64,000 nt of DNA from Sporocytophaga myxococcoides DSM 11118 (GCF_000426725.1 NZ_AUFX01000012.1:62001-126000), one strand, 5' to 3'. Counted from the stretch's first letter, positions 8,800 through 17,200 are shown. Notes: generated by a model from the letters alone, not told the origin. Numbers and translations: made by a program.

Positions 8800-10011
8800 A
8801 TGAAAACAAATACAGGAAACGAGACAAAAAAGGCAGTAGAAACAGCGATACTTGTAGCGCTTATTCATAAAAGACAACCGCAGGACAGGGCCAAGGAGTA
8901 CCTTGAAGAACTGGCCTTTCTTGCCAGCACGGCGGGCGTAGAAACACTTGCATGGTTTACCCAAAAAGTAGACCACCCAGATCGCCGTACCTTTATCGGA
9001 AAAGGTAAGTTGGAGGAAATACAAGCGTATGTAACGGCGCATTCTGTGACCCGTGTTATTTTTGATGATGATCTCTCGCCTTCTCAGTTAAAAAATCTGG
9101 AGAATGAGCTTAAGGTAAGAATATATGATCGCAGTCTTCTGATTCTTGAAATCTTCATGAACAGAGCACAGACTGCGCAAGCCAGAACGCAGGTAGAGCT
9201 GGCCCGCTATCAATATCTGCTGCCTCGTCTTACAAGAATGTGGACTCACCTTGAAAGACAAAGAGGGGGTACAGGTACAAGGGGTGGATCAGGAGAGAAG
9301 GAGATTGAAACAGATAAGCGTGTTATCCGCGATCAGATCACACTTCTGAAAGAGAAGCTGAAAAAGATCGACATGCAAAATGCTACTCAGAGAAAATCAA
9401 GGACGGATATTGTGAGAGTAGCATTGGTAGGATATACCAACGTTGGTAAATCAACCCTTATGAACCTGCTTTCCAAATCTGATGTATTTGCTGAAAATAA
9501 GCTTTTTGCAACAGTCGATGCTACTGTCAGAAAGATCAACTACCTGAACATTCCTTACCTGCTTTCAGACACGGTAGGTTTTATAAGAAAATTGCCGACA
9601 ACGCTGATTGAGAGTTTCAAATCAACCTTGGATGAAGTAAGGGAAGCGGATATATTGATTCATGTAGTGGATATAAGTCATCCTTCGTTTGAAGAGCATA
9701 TCGAAGTAGTAAATGCTACGCTTGCGGATATAAAAGCTGCTGATAAGCCTGTAATTCTGGTATTCAATAAAATTGACCAATATCATCCTGAAGTTGAGCA
9801 AAGTGAGTTTGAGGGAGAAAAAATCAGTGAGGCAGAGGTTATAAAGGCTTCATTGGAGCATTTGAAAGCAAGTTACCTTAACAAAAACCAGTTTGCGACA
9901 GTATTTATTAGTGCTACACAGAGGGAGAATATCGATGAATTAAGAGAGATAATAGGGAAGAAAGTCAAAGAAAAGCATTTGATGATCTACCCGAATTATT
10001 TGATATATTGA
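8800..10011 (+). CDS. hflX: Ribosome-associated GTPase HflX
   Basis: A 403-residue HflX-family GTPase. An N-terminal HflX domain (FIGKGKLEEI region) and a coiled linker containing ERQRGGTGTRGGSGE precede the G domain: G1 GYTNVGKST (about 211), G3 DTVGF (about 257) and G4 NKID (about 323). HflX binds the 50S subunit and splits or rescues stalled ribosomes. The frame also has a GTG one codon earlier (8797), but ATG at 8800 is the more natural start. A tRNA gene follows 33 bp downstream. Confidence 0.96.
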   Translation: MKTNTGNETKKAVETAILVALIHKRQPQDRAKEYLEELAFLASTAGVETLAWFTQKVDHPDRRTFIGKGKLEEIQAYVTAHSVTRVIFDDDLSPSQLKNLENELKVRIYDRSLLILEIFMNRAQTAQARTQVELARYQYLLPRLTRMWTHLERQRGGTGTRGGSGEKEIETDKRVIRDQITLLKEKLKKIDMQNATQRKSRTDIVRVALVGYTNVGKSTLMNLLSKSDVFAENKLFATVDATVRKINYLNIPYLLSDTVGFIRKLPTTLIESFKSTLDEVREADILIHVVDISHPSFEEHIEVVNATLADIKAADKPVILVFNKIDQYHPEVEQSEFEGEKISEAEVIKASLEHLKASYLNKNQFATVFISATQRENIDELREIIGKKVKEKHLMIYPNYLIY

Positions 10012-10044
10012 GGAAAATATATATTTTAGCAGCCTCATTTTCGA

Positions 10045-10116
10045 GGCCTCGTAGTTCAATGGATAGAATAGAAGTTTCCTAAACTTTTGATACAGGTTCG
10101 ATTCCTGTCGAGGCTA
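10045..10116 (+). tRNA. tRNA-Arg (anticodon CCT)
   Basis: A full cloverleaf can be drawn: acceptor arm 10045-10051 with 10109-10115 (first pair G-U), D stem GTTC/GAAT, anticodon stem GAAGT/ACTTT around loop TTCCTAA with anticodon CCT, T stem ACAGG/CCTGT around TTCGATT, and discriminator A at 10116. CCA is not encoded. It would decode AGG. Confidence 0.95.
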
Positions 10117-10124
10117 CAAAATAC

Positions 10125-10189
10125 AGCAAGAGTGTGAGTATTGAGCAAGAGGGATTTTAGTTTCTGTTGCCGTTGCTCGGACTCTTGCT
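10125..10189. repeat. Hairpin repeat, copy 1 (bidirectional terminator-like)
   Basis: A 65-bp element with perfect 9-bp outer arms (AGCAAGAGT at 10125, ACTCTTGCT at 10181) and inner arms GAGCAA/TTGCTC, followed on the plus strand by a run of seven T. A close relative lies at 13088-13150. It sits between the tRNA (plus) and the esterase gene (minus), so it could terminate both. It also marks one edge of the accessory block. Confidence 0.7.
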
Positions 10190-10214
10190 TTTTTTATTCC
10201 TGTTCTCTCATCTT

Positions 10215-11123
10215 TTATAACTTGTCAAAAAAAGCTTTCACATCTTCAAGTGTTTCTTGTGAAGCAGATGAGGTTATATTACTTAATACCCAAACATGAG
10301 TTTGATTTTCATATATTTTAAGAGTTGTGCTCCTTTGTTTGTCTTTGAATCGTTCAAATAATTTTTTACTATCATCAGCTAATATTTCGTTTGACCCAAC
10401 CATAAGTAATGAAGGTGGTGGATTCTTTAACTTCACGTTCCATGGGTTGGAAGATGCGTTACCTGAAGAATAGTAATCGGCAAATTTTTTCAAATCTTCT
10501 TTTGTCAGGATTGGATCTGATTTTTTATTCGTCTCATAGGAATCATTTGAGCAACTAAGATCTAGCCAAGGTGAAATCATAATGAAACCCAATGGCTGAA
10601 TAGTTTTTATTGTTTGAATTTCTCCCAGAGATGAGAGCAGAATTCCTCCTCCAGCGCTATCTCCCATTAACACTATTTTGGCTGCTCTTTTATTCGTTAA
10701 TAATGATTTATATACATTTACCACATCATTCATTCCCGCTGGGAACGGATGCTCCGGAGCTAAGGCATATTCAACAAATAGAATTTTAGCTTTTAATTTT
10801 GTTGCGATGTGACTCACCAATGCTTTATGTGAATTAATTGATCCGGCTGCCAGAGAGCCACCATGTAAATAGATAAGAACTTTATCTGAAATAGTAGTTG
10901 TTGGTGTAACCCAATAGCAATTTACACCTTCTATCTTTTCATTTTCAATTTTAACATCCTTTGCCATAGGATAAATATTACCGAGATTATCAAAAAAACT
11001 TCTGAAGTTTTTTATCTCAACTGCTGTTAGTGTGTCCATTTTTATTGAGTTTATTTGTCCATTGGCATGTGCTATTGCTAATAGTATCAATAGCATCACG
11101 CTTAAAATATTTCCTAGTTTCAT
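10215..11123 (-). CDS. Secreted alpha/beta hydrolase (HSL-type esterase)
   Basis: A 302-residue hydrolase with a cleavable signal peptide (about 1-22). The oxyanion-hole HGG (87-89) and nucleophile motif GDSAGG (154-159, Ser156) define the hormone-sensitive-lipase (bacterial family IV) esterases; DPILTKED and NQTHVW hold the likely Asp and His. The natural ester substrate is unknown. It diverges from the HxlR gene across a 100-bp region with two inverted repeats and is plausibly under HxlR control. Confidence 0.88.
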   Translation of the reverse strand: MKLGNILSVMLLILLAIAHANGQINSIKMDTLTAVEIKNFRSFFDNLGNIYPMAKDVKIENEKIEGVNCYWVTPTTTISDKVLIYLHGGSLAAGSINSHKALVSHIATKLKAKILFVEYALAPEHPFPAGMNDVVNVYKSLLTNKRAAKIVLMGDSAGGGILLSSLGEIQTIKTIQPLGFIMISPWLDLSCSNDSYETNKKSDPILTKEDLKKFADYYSSGNASSNPWNVKLKNPPPSLLMVGSNEILADDSKKLFERFKDKQRSTTLKIYENQTHVWVLSNITSSASQETLEDVKAFFDKL

Positions 11124-11141
11124 GTTGTAAACATAGAGGCA

Positions 11142-11201
11142 ATACTATACTTTTACAAGTAGTATATAAAAACTGTACTAGTATAGGTAAATGTAGTACT
11201 G
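11142..11201. promoter_or_regulatory. Putative HxlR operator region between divergent genes
   Basis: Two inverted repeats lie in the gap between the esterase and the HxlR gene: ATACTA/TAGTAT (11142-11147, 11160-11165) and CTGTACTA/TAGTACTG (11173-11180, 11194-11201, one mismatch). HxlR/DUF24 regulators often bind dyads containing TACT/AGTA near their own promoters. The assignment is inferred from position and symmetry only. Confidence 0.4.
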
Positions 11202-11223
11202 CTGAATATCAAATAATTAAACT

Positions 11224-11583
11224 ATGAAAAAAATTGAAATAAAATGCCCGGTAGAACACTCGGTAGAGCTTTTAGGAGGAAAATGGAAGCTGCCAATCTT
11301 GCATGCTTTGGTTAATGCTAGCCCAAAACGGTTTAAAGAACTTGAAAGAGAAATAAAAGGTATTACTCCTACTATGTTAACTAACCAATTAAGAAGTCTT
11401 GAAACAGATGGGTTAGTAAGCAGGAAGATTTTTGCTACCGTTCCGCCTACCGTTGAGTATAGTTTAACAGAATTAGGTAAATCAATAAAGCCGATGATGG
11501 TAGAGCTTCAAAAATGGGGATTATTCCATCAACACTATCTTCAAAGCCAAATGAAGTCCACGAAGAAAGAAAAAACCGTTTAA
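11224..11583 (+). CDS. HxlR-family winged-helix transcriptional regulator
   Basis: A 119-residue regulator with the family opening CPVEHSVELLGGKWKLPIL, wing region RFKELEREIKGITPTMLTNQL and DGLVSRKIFATVPPTVEYSLTELG. A cysteine near the N-terminus (Cys9) is typical; in several members (YodB, HypR) it senses electrophiles or oxidants. It probably regulates the divergent esterase and itself, since inverted repeats fill the shared promoter. Cytoplasmic. Confidence 0.93.
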   Translation: MKKIEIKCPVEHSVELLGGKWKLPILHALVNASPKRFKELEREIKGITPTMLTNQLRSLETDGLVSRKIFATVPPTVEYSLTELGKSIKPMMVELQKWGLFHQHYLQSQMKSTKKEKTV

Positions 11584-11725
11584 TACGAATATATATTATT
11601 GAAATATTAAGTAGGATGAATTAAAAATAGTAACAGATACTTTTTTGCAATTCCCTCTTCTTTCTAAATAAAATTACGTTTATATAATCTTTAGCAGTCA
11701 TTATATAAGATTACAGTCAAGAACA

Positions 11726-12460
11726 ATGAAATATCAAGACATTAAACCTTCTATAGAACTAGAGCCTTATATTCATTCCTTTTGGCAATTGAAGGGAGAG
11801 GTAAAAGACAGTCAATGGGAACGTACCTTCCCTGACGGATGCGCGGGATTGATTATTAATTTAGGAGACATTTGCAGAACTGACAATGGCTTGGTTTCTA
11901 TGGACTACGGGAAAACTTATGCTGTAGGGGCAATGACTTCCTTTAAGGACAGCTTTATTGATACTAACACACATCTATTGGGTGTATGCCTGAAACCAGC
12001 AGCATTTTCAGTTTTTTATAATCATGCTCCGCAAAATGAATTGATAAACTCTACAATAGAGTTTGATCCTAGATATTCGTTTAACCTCGAAAAAATCAAT
12101 AAAAATCCCTTAAACTATTTGAACAGGTTTTTTATTGATAGGACTAAAACCAAGCACCAGCCTCTTCAAACAGTTATTGAAGCAATTCATAAATCGAATG
12201 GTCAACTTAGCATTTATGAAATTTCAAAAAGAAACCATACCACTGTGAGACAATTGGAACGGAACTTTAAAATTCATATAGGTCTCACTCCAAAAGAATA
12301 TTCAAATATTGTACGCTTTCAAAATGCTATGTCAGTAATTAAAAATTCTTCTCAAGATCGAAGCTTATTAGACATTGCTTTTGAATGTGGTTATTATGAC
12401 CATTCTCATCTTACCAATGAGATAAAAAGAAACACAGGACTTGCTCCTTCTCAACTTTAA
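11726..12460 (+). CDS. AraC-family regulator with DUF6597-type N-terminus
   Basis: A 244-residue protein. The N-terminal half (PYIHSFWQLKG, RTFPDGCAGLIINLGD, LLGVCLKPAAF) is the DUF6597-type sensor region common in Bacteroidota AraC proteins; the C-terminal half has two helix-turn-helix units (about 150-244: ISKRNHTTVRQLERNFK and DIAFECGYYDHSHLTNEIKR). The effector is unknown. The RibD-like reductase gene begins 65 bp downstream and may be its target. Confidence 0.88.
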   Translation: MKYQDIKPSIELEPYIHSFWQLKGEVKDSQWERTFPDGCAGLIINLGDICRTDNGLVSMDYGKTYAVGAMTSFKDSFIDTNTHLLGVCLKPAAFSVFYNHAPQNELINSTIEFDPRYSFNLEKINKNPLNYLNRFFIDRTKTKHQPLQTVIEAIHKSNGQLSIYEISKRNHTTVRQLERNFKIHIGLTPKEYSNIVRFQNAMSVIKNSSQDRSLLDIAFECGYYDHSHLTNEIKRNTGLAPSQL

Positions 12461-12525
12461 TTTTGTCGCATTTCTCCAAAGTTCAAGTATTGGCTAATAT
12501 TTAATTTTGCCCAAAACATATTTAT

Positions 12526-13077
12526 ATGAGAAAGGTAATTTTAAATTTAGCAATGACCTTGGATGGTTTTATCGAAGGACCTAATGGAGAAATCGATTGG
12601 TGTATAATGGACGATGATATGAACTTTGATACTTTCGTATCTGGCATTGACAATATTTTTTATGGCAGAGTGAGTTATGATGCCTGGGGAAACTTTCAGC
12701 CTGATGCGAATACAAGTCCGGCAGAAGAAATGATGTGGAAAGGAATTCATTCCAAGAAAAAATTTGTTTTTTCAAGCCAAAACAGACAAAGTGAAAAAGC
12801 AACTTTCATTACTTCTGACATAGCAAATAAAGTTGCAGAAATAAAAAAGGCAGAGGGAAAAGATATCTGGTTATACGGAGGAGCAAGCCTCATAAAAACA
12901 TTTATAAATTCACGACTTATTGATATCTATAAAATTTCTATTCATCCCGTAGCTTTAGGTAGTGGAAAGCCTTTATTTGAAGATTTAAAAGAGCGCATAA
13001 ATTTGAAATTAATTAAGACCGATGTTTTCAAATCTGGAGTTGTACAGTTGACCTTCGAACCAGAGCACATAAAGTAA
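12526..13077 (+). CDS. Dihydrofolate reductase-family protein (RibD C-terminal fold)
   Basis: A 183-residue RibD-C/DHFR-fold protein. MRKVILNLAMTLDGFIEGPNG, FYGRVSYDAW, IWLYGGASLI and HPVALGSGKPLF are the family landmarks for NADPH and substrate binding. Such stand-alone proteins (YwjB/YyaP-like) are common, and their physiological substrate is usually unknown; true dihydrofolate reductase activity should not be assumed. It follows the AraC gene on the same strand and ends just before hairpin repeat copy 2. Confidence 0.87.
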   Translation: MRKVILNLAMTLDGFIEGPNGEIDWCIMDDDMNFDTFVSGIDNIFYGRVSYDAWGNFQPDANTSPAEEMMWKGIHSKKKFVFSSQNRQSEKATFITSDIANKVAEIKKAEGKDIWLYGGASLIKTFINSRLIDIYKISIHPVALGSGKPLFEDLKERINLKLIKTDVFKSGVVQLTFEPEHIK

Positions 13078-13087
13078 GTCTGATCAG

Positions 13088-13150
13088 AGCAAGAGTACGA
13101 GTATAGACTAGAGGATTTGGTCAACTGTTGCAATTGCTCGAGCTCTTGCT
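13088..13150. repeat. Hairpin repeat, copy 2 (bidirectional terminator-like)
   Basis: A 63-bp element closely related to 10125-10189: shared AGCAAGAGT..GAGTAT, AGAGG.ATTT, CTGTTGC, TTGCTCG and CTCTTGCTTTT blocks in the same order. The outer arms AGCAAGAG and CTCTTGCT can pair. It lies between the convergent reductase (plus) and VOC (minus) genes, the same kind of position as copy 1. Confidence 0.7.
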
Positions 13151-13176
13151 TTTAACTGTTAAAGAATCTCCCTTTG

Positions 13177-13635
13177 CTATTTTGATGGCTGATTACTGAT
13201 ATGGTACATGGAATCAAATGATTTTTGAAGTGACTGGCCAACTTCGATGATATAGCCATCAGGATCTTTCATGTAACATCGCATTTCCCACCCGTGATTA
13301 TTTATAGGTTCAGTAAGGAAAGTGGCACCTTTTTCTTTCCATTCTCTGTAGCATGCCTGGATATCTGCAACTCTTAAATTCAAAAAGCTGTCTACTTTAT
13401 TTGAGTTTTGAGGGGCCTCTAAAATAGTATCAGGCTTATCGGGGGTAGGTCCTCCTCCGGAATTTAAAATTAACCACGAATTTGACAATCTGATTACACA
13501 GGGATTTTCTTTTACAATTACTGTTCCTCCAAGTACTTCAGAGTAAAAATTAGCAGATATTGCCTGGTCTCTTACAGTTAAAAAATGGGTAACATAAAAT
13601 CCTTTTTCGGGAATTGGAACATTTGCTGGTATCAT
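13177..13635 (-). CDS. VOC-family (glyoxalase/bleomycin-resistance fold) protein
   Basis: A 152-residue vicinal-oxygen-chelate protein when started at ATG 13635. The frame is open to 13755, but the extra 40 residues lie outside the domain, so the internal Met is preferred. Domain landmarks are HFLTVRDQAISANFYSEVLGG, the second half starting LNLRVADIQACYREWKEKGATF, and the terminal MKDPDGYIIEVGQ with its metal-ligand Glu. Family members include lyases, dioxygenases and drug-binding proteins, so activity is unassigned. Confidence 0.82.
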   Translation of the reverse strand: MIPANVPIPEKGFYVTHFLTVRDQAISANFYSEVLGGTVIVKENPCVIRLSNSWLILNSGGGPTPDKPDTILEAPQNSNKVDSFLNLRVADIQACYREWKEKGATFLTEPINNHGWEMRCYMKDPDGYIIEVGQSLQKSFDSMYHISNQPSK

Positions 13636-13810
13636 AATGAAATAATATTTTTTATGTAACCATACATAAAGGTCTTTGTTATAGTTGACTATTCTTTCAA
13701 GTGCTTTCGTGCGCAGAAAATACTCTTGTTGACCTTGATAAGATTCCTGAATCAATTACAACTAATACACTCCCAAATTTTGTTATACATGAAAGAAATA
13801 ACAGGAGAAA

Positions 13811-13819
13811 GGAGGAGGT
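13811..13819 (+). promoter_or_regulatory. Exceptionally strong Shine-Dalgarno for the following gene
   Basis: GGAGGAGGT within AAAGGAGGAGGT lies about 6 nt before ATG 13825. Most genes in the window have no such motif. The upstream-open frame would translate it as GERRRY, which argues that it is a ribosome site and that 13825 is the true start. Confidence 0.75.
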
Positions 13820-13824
13820 ATAAA

Positions 13825-14181
13825 ATGGCTATATTGGATACAGTTAAAAATTTGGGGGAATCAGTTTCCTCCAAGGGTTCAGAAGTGGAAACGTCTGTTG
13901 ATGTTAACCTTGACAATAAAGATGTGTTGCCAAAAGAAGGAAAACTGACCGAACAAGCTACAGGTGCTTTGTCAGGGGCATTGGCTCCCGTAGCGGAAAT
14001 GGGAACAGAAGCTGCAGCAAGTGCAATTGTTGCTTTCCTTAAAACTAGTGAAGGAAAAAAAGTAATAATGCCATTAGCGAAACATTACCTAAAAAAATAC
14101 TGGTGGGCTTTGGCAGGAATTGCGGCATTTGAAGTAATTGGAATTTTTGCTACAATAAGGTTTTCCCTTTCAAGGAAATAG
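13825..14181 (+). CDS. Small protein with C-terminal membrane helix
   Basis: A 118-residue protein, start fixed by the strong ribosome site. The N-terminal half is hydrophilic and Glu/Ser/Lys-rich; an Ala/Gly-rich amphipathic part (about 45-75) is followed by a hydrophobic helix near the C-terminus (WWALAGIAAFEVIGIFATI). It is likely inserted in the inner membrane with a short tail. I do not recognise a family. The upstream region also holds minor in-frame start candidates (13726, 13792) that I reject. A strong hairpin separates it from the convergent SpoIIE gene. Confidence 0.65.
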   Translation: MAILDTVKNLGESVSSKGSEVETSVDVNLDNKDVLPKEGKLTEQATGALSGALAPVAEMGTEAAASAIVAFLKTSEGKKVIMPLAKHYLKKYWWALAGIAAFEVIGIFATIRFSLSRK

Positions 14182-14221
14182 ATTTTCCGGAAGTTCGTAT
14201 TTATATTAAGTGATGCAAATC

Positions 14222-14265
14222 AATCCCAATAGTTCTCATTTGTTAAACTGAGAAATATTGGGATT
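14222..14265. terminator. Bidirectional hairpin between convergent genes
   Basis: AATCCCAATA pairs with TATTGGGATT, and after one mismatch TTCTCA pairs with TGAGAA around a 10-nt loop, giving a 16-bp stem. It lies between the stops at 14181 and 14288, so it serves both strands. No long T tract follows. Confidence 0.65.
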
Positions 14266-14287
14266 ATGACTATATAGAATTGAAGTG

Positions 14288-15874
14288 TTAATTCACTTTC
14301 ATTCCCATTATCAATATATCATCAATCTGCTTTTCTTTAGTTCCCTTCCATGCTTCAATAGTTTTATTCAGAATATCCTTTTGTTTACTGAAAGGCTCTC
14401 TATGAATTTTCAACAGGAGATCTTTTAAATTTTTTACCATAAATTTTTTGCTCTCTGGTCCTCCAAACTGATCTTCATATCCATCGGAGAATAGATAGAT
14501 ATGCGTATCGCCATCGTAAGATACTGTATGCTTGGTGAAATCTCTGTGAGCCTGTCCCTGAGAGCCACCTATTGGATGTTTATCTCCTTTTAAATGCTCA
14601 AGCTCTCCGTTTTTAATTACAATCAATGGGTTCTTTGCGCCTGCGAATTCAATGGTTTTATCTTTGCGATTAATCACACATAAGGCCATATCCATACCGT
14701 CTTTATTATCATTCTTGTCTTGTTGAAGAGCAGACCTTACATTTTTATTAAGCTCAGTGAGTATTAAATGAGGCTCATAAATTTTATTGTATACAATCAT
14801 GTTTAACAAATTGTATCCCACCATTGACATCAATGCACCAGGAACACCATGACCAGTGCAATCTGCAGCAACAACTATAACCTTATTATTTTCTGCACCA
14901 CCTTCATTTCTATCATCACCATCATTCACATTAAAGAACCAGTAAAAATCTCCACTCACTATATCTTTAGGTTTGAACAGAATGAAAGAATCTTCGAATA
15001 AATGTTCATAGCTGCTCTCATTTGGCAACATTGCATTTTGAATTTTCTGAGCGTAGTTGATTGAATTGGTAATATTGTCATGCTGGTGTTTTATCACACC
15101 TAGTTGTTTTTCAATCTGATCGCTATACTGCCTCTTCTGGCGTAGGTTTTTATATATTACATATGCTAATATAGAAAGTGTTATTATACCTAAAATCAAG
15201 GAAGCGATTATTGCTGTAATGAACCTATGCCGAGCATCTTTCTCCTTAATTACCAATTCCTGATTTTTTAATCTTGACTCTTGCTCTTTAATTTTCAAGT
15301 CCTCGATTTCTCTTTCTTTTTTTAATAAATCTATTTGAGCAAGATGTTCTTTATTTTTTAAATCAAGAAGATCCAGAGAGTCTTTGGTTTTGCGTAATGA
15401 ATCAGTTTGTCTGTTAAGCTCTTCTTCTGTCTGTTCTTTAACCCATTCAGCATTAAGAGTTTGTTCTCTAAGCTTAGACATTTCCAATTCATCCTTCCTC
15501 GATTGCTTTTCCAGCTGTTTCTTTTCTGCTGCCGTTTTAATTAAATTCAGCCAATACGTATACTCTTCTTCTTTTTTACGAGCTCCTGTTTTATGATTGA
15601 ACTCTACCAGTAATTCATAAGTCTTGGCCAGAAGGCTCTCATCTCCGCAGGTCTTTGCCGTCTCGATTATTTTTTCAAGTTCGGTAATTGCCTTTTTTGT
15701 TTTGCCAGACTTTGCATGCAACTCAGCAGATTCTATCGCTTTTATTACAATTGATCGTTTATCCTGTACTTCCTTTCCTGAGCTACTTTTTTTATCAGCT
15801 CCTTCAGCAGATTGAAAGAGGAAAAGAGTAATAAGAAAAATGAATAAACCAATGTTCCTCATATCCAATTTCAT
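14288..15874 (-). CDS. Membrane-bound SpoIIE/PP2C serine phosphatase
   Basis: A 528-residue signalling phosphatase. It has a signal peptide (about 1-25; Met5 is an alternative start), a helical TPR-like region (about 40-110), a long coiled coil (about 115-215), a membrane helix (219-241) and a cytoplasmic PP2C-type SpoIIE domain (about 290-525) with AADCTGHGVPGA, DGMDMALC and LFSDGYEDQFGG carrying the metal-binding aspartates. SpoIIE-type phosphatases dephosphorylate anti-sigma antagonists or SiaC-like proteins. No partner is adjacent; a SiaB/SiaC pair lies about 27 kb away. Confidence 0.9.
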   Translation of the reverse strand: MKLDMRNIGLFIFLITLFLFQSAEGADKKSSSGKEVQDKRSIVIKAIESAELHAKSGKTKKAITELEKIIETAKTCGDESLLAKTYELLVEFNHKTGARKKEEEYTYWLNLIKTAAEKKQLEKQSRKDELEMSKLREQTLNAEWVKEQTEEELNRQTDSLRKTKDSLDLLDLKNKEHLAQIDLLKKEREIEDLKIKEQESRLKNQELVIKEKDARHRFITAIIASLILGIITLSILAYVIYKNLRQKRQYSDQIEKQLGVIKHQHDNITNSINYAQKIQNAMLPNESSYEHLFEDSFILFKPKDIVSGDFYWFFNVNDGDDRNEGGAENNKVIVVAADCTGHGVPGALMSMVGYNLLNMIVYNKIYEPHLILTELNKNVRSALQQDKNDNKDGMDMALCVINRKDKTIEFAGAKNPLIVIKNGELEHLKGDKHPIGGSQGQAHRDFTKHTVSYDGDTHIYLFSDGYEDQFGGPESKKFMVKNLKDLLLKIHREPFSKQKDILNKTIEAWKGTKEKQIDDILIMGMKVN

Positions 15875-16387
15875 CGTTAATGTTCTACCTATAATGCAAC
15901 ACTTATAAGAGTATTTAAACGAAATTGTAATTTGCAGGGAGGATAATTGTAAGATTTATTAATATAGTTGTAAAAAATTGTATTTAACAGAATGGGCTTT
16001 TAATTCCCGGTGCTCAATTAAAATTGGTATTTTAACTATCAACTTGAGTAATTCTGCGGTTAAATGCAAAAAGCAATATTCCCTTGAAGTTTATGAGGGC
16101 TAATTACTTTTTAGCACATTACTTCAAATTCTGAATATTACACAAAGCCTTTTTTTAGTTCCATGTGTAAGGGCTATGTGTGTTTGTATTGATAGAAAGA
16201 GAATTTATTGATGTTCAATAAGGGTAATGCTCCTAAAAAATCTTCAATTAGTTATAAAATAGTTTTTTTTCAGATAATTCTAATCATTTTCTAATCTGAG
16301 CTTTAGGGCATCTTAATGTCTGGATAATATTTTTGCTTATCCACAAAGTATTGTGGTATTGAAATTTAAGCTGTAAAAAGTAAAGAT
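15875..16387. other. 513-bp divergent intergenic region
   Basis: AT-rich spacer between the SpoIIE phosphatase (minus) and carbonic anhydrase (plus). It contains the putative carbonic anhydrase -7 box at 16328-16335. I see no RNA gene and no convincing coding remnant. Confidence 0.5.
16328..16335 (+). promoter_or_regulatory. Putative -7 box (TATTTTTG) of carbonic anhydrase
   Basis: TATTTTTG matches TAnnTTTG 52 bp before the ATG. A CTTTAG about 22 bp upstream is a poor -33 match. Tentative. Confidence 0.3.
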
Positions 16388-17065
16388 ATGAAGACATTAA
16401 CCAAAGAAATGCAATCCGCTATAACGCCTCAACAGGCCTTTCAGCTGTTAAAAAAGGGCAACGAGCGATTTATTAATAATCTGAAGGCTAATCGTAACTT
16501 ACTACAACAGGTAAATGAGACTTCTGATGGCCAACATCCATTTGCAGTAATTCTTAGTTGTATAGATTCTCGTACATCTGCTGAATTAATATTTGACCAG
16601 GGGCTTGGAGATATCTTCAGTATCCGTATAGCCGGAAATATCTTAAATGAAGATATACTTGGCAGTATGGAATTCGCCTGTAAATTGGCAGGAGCGAAGA
16701 TTATAGTTGTATTGGGACATTCTAAGTGTGGAGCTATTAAAGGTGCCTGTGATCATGCTAAATTGGGAAACCTTACAACATTGTTGGACAAAATAAAACC
16801 TGCTATTGATTCTGAAAATACAATTAAAGAAAATCGTAGTTCATCTAATGCAGAATTTGTAGAGAAGGTGGCAGATCTTAACGTAAAGCTTACTGTAAAA
16901 GCTATTACAGAAAGAAGTCCTATACTTAGAGAAATGATTCAAAATGGTTCAGTGAGTTTAGTGGGTGGGATGTATGATGTAGGATCGGGGTTAGTGTCCT
17001 TTTATGATGAGGAAACATTTGAAGTAGATTCCAAAATTCTGGCTGAAGAAAGCCTTACAAAATAA
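16388..17065 (+). CDS. Beta-class carbonic anhydrase
   Basis: A 225-residue enzyme that interconverts CO2 and bicarbonate. Zinc ligands are Cys58 in SCIDSR, His111 and Cys114 in GHSKCGA; the Asp60-Arg62 dyad that gates the zinc is also present. Length and motifs fit ordinary plant-type bacterial beta carbonic anhydrases. No signal peptide is seen, so it is probably cytoplasmic. It is monocistronic: a strong terminator follows 17 bp after the stop. Confidence 0.95.
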   Translation: MKTLTKEMQSAITPQQAFQLLKKGNERFINNLKANRNLLQQVNETSDGQHPFAVILSCIDSRTSAELIFDQGLGDIFSIRIAGNILNEDILGSMEFACKLAGAKIIVVLGHSKCGAIKGACDHAKLGNLTTLLDKIKPAIDSENTIKENRSSSNAEFVEKVADLNVKLTVKAITERSPILREMIQNGSVSLVGGMYDVGSGLVSFYDEETFEVDSKILAEESLTK

Positions 17066-17082
17066 TCCATACCTCCCTATTA

Positions 17083-17118
17083 CCTGGCTTGTAGCCTTTA
17101 CAAGCCAGGATTTCTTTT
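17083..17118 (+). terminator. Intrinsic terminator of carbonic anhydrase
   Basis: CCTGGCTTGTA (17083-17093) pairs perfectly with TACAAGCCAGG (17099-17109) around a 5-nt loop, then ATTTCTTTT. A classic terminator. Confidence 0.85.
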
Positions 17119-17200
17119 CTCAGTTGATGCTGCTCTGGCAATATTTTTTAATAGGATCATTAATTTTACTCTAGTATCTGCCCCCCTAAATTGAAGCTAT

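Noticed and set aside
12526-13077. Trimethoprim-resistant dihydrofolate reductase
   Set aside because: The sequence fits the RibD C-terminal branch, not classical FolA/Dfr enzymes, so no resistance role is claimed.
13636-13755. 40-residue N-terminal extension of the VOC protein
   Set aside because: Outside the domain and with no ribosome site; ATG 13635 gives the usual family length.
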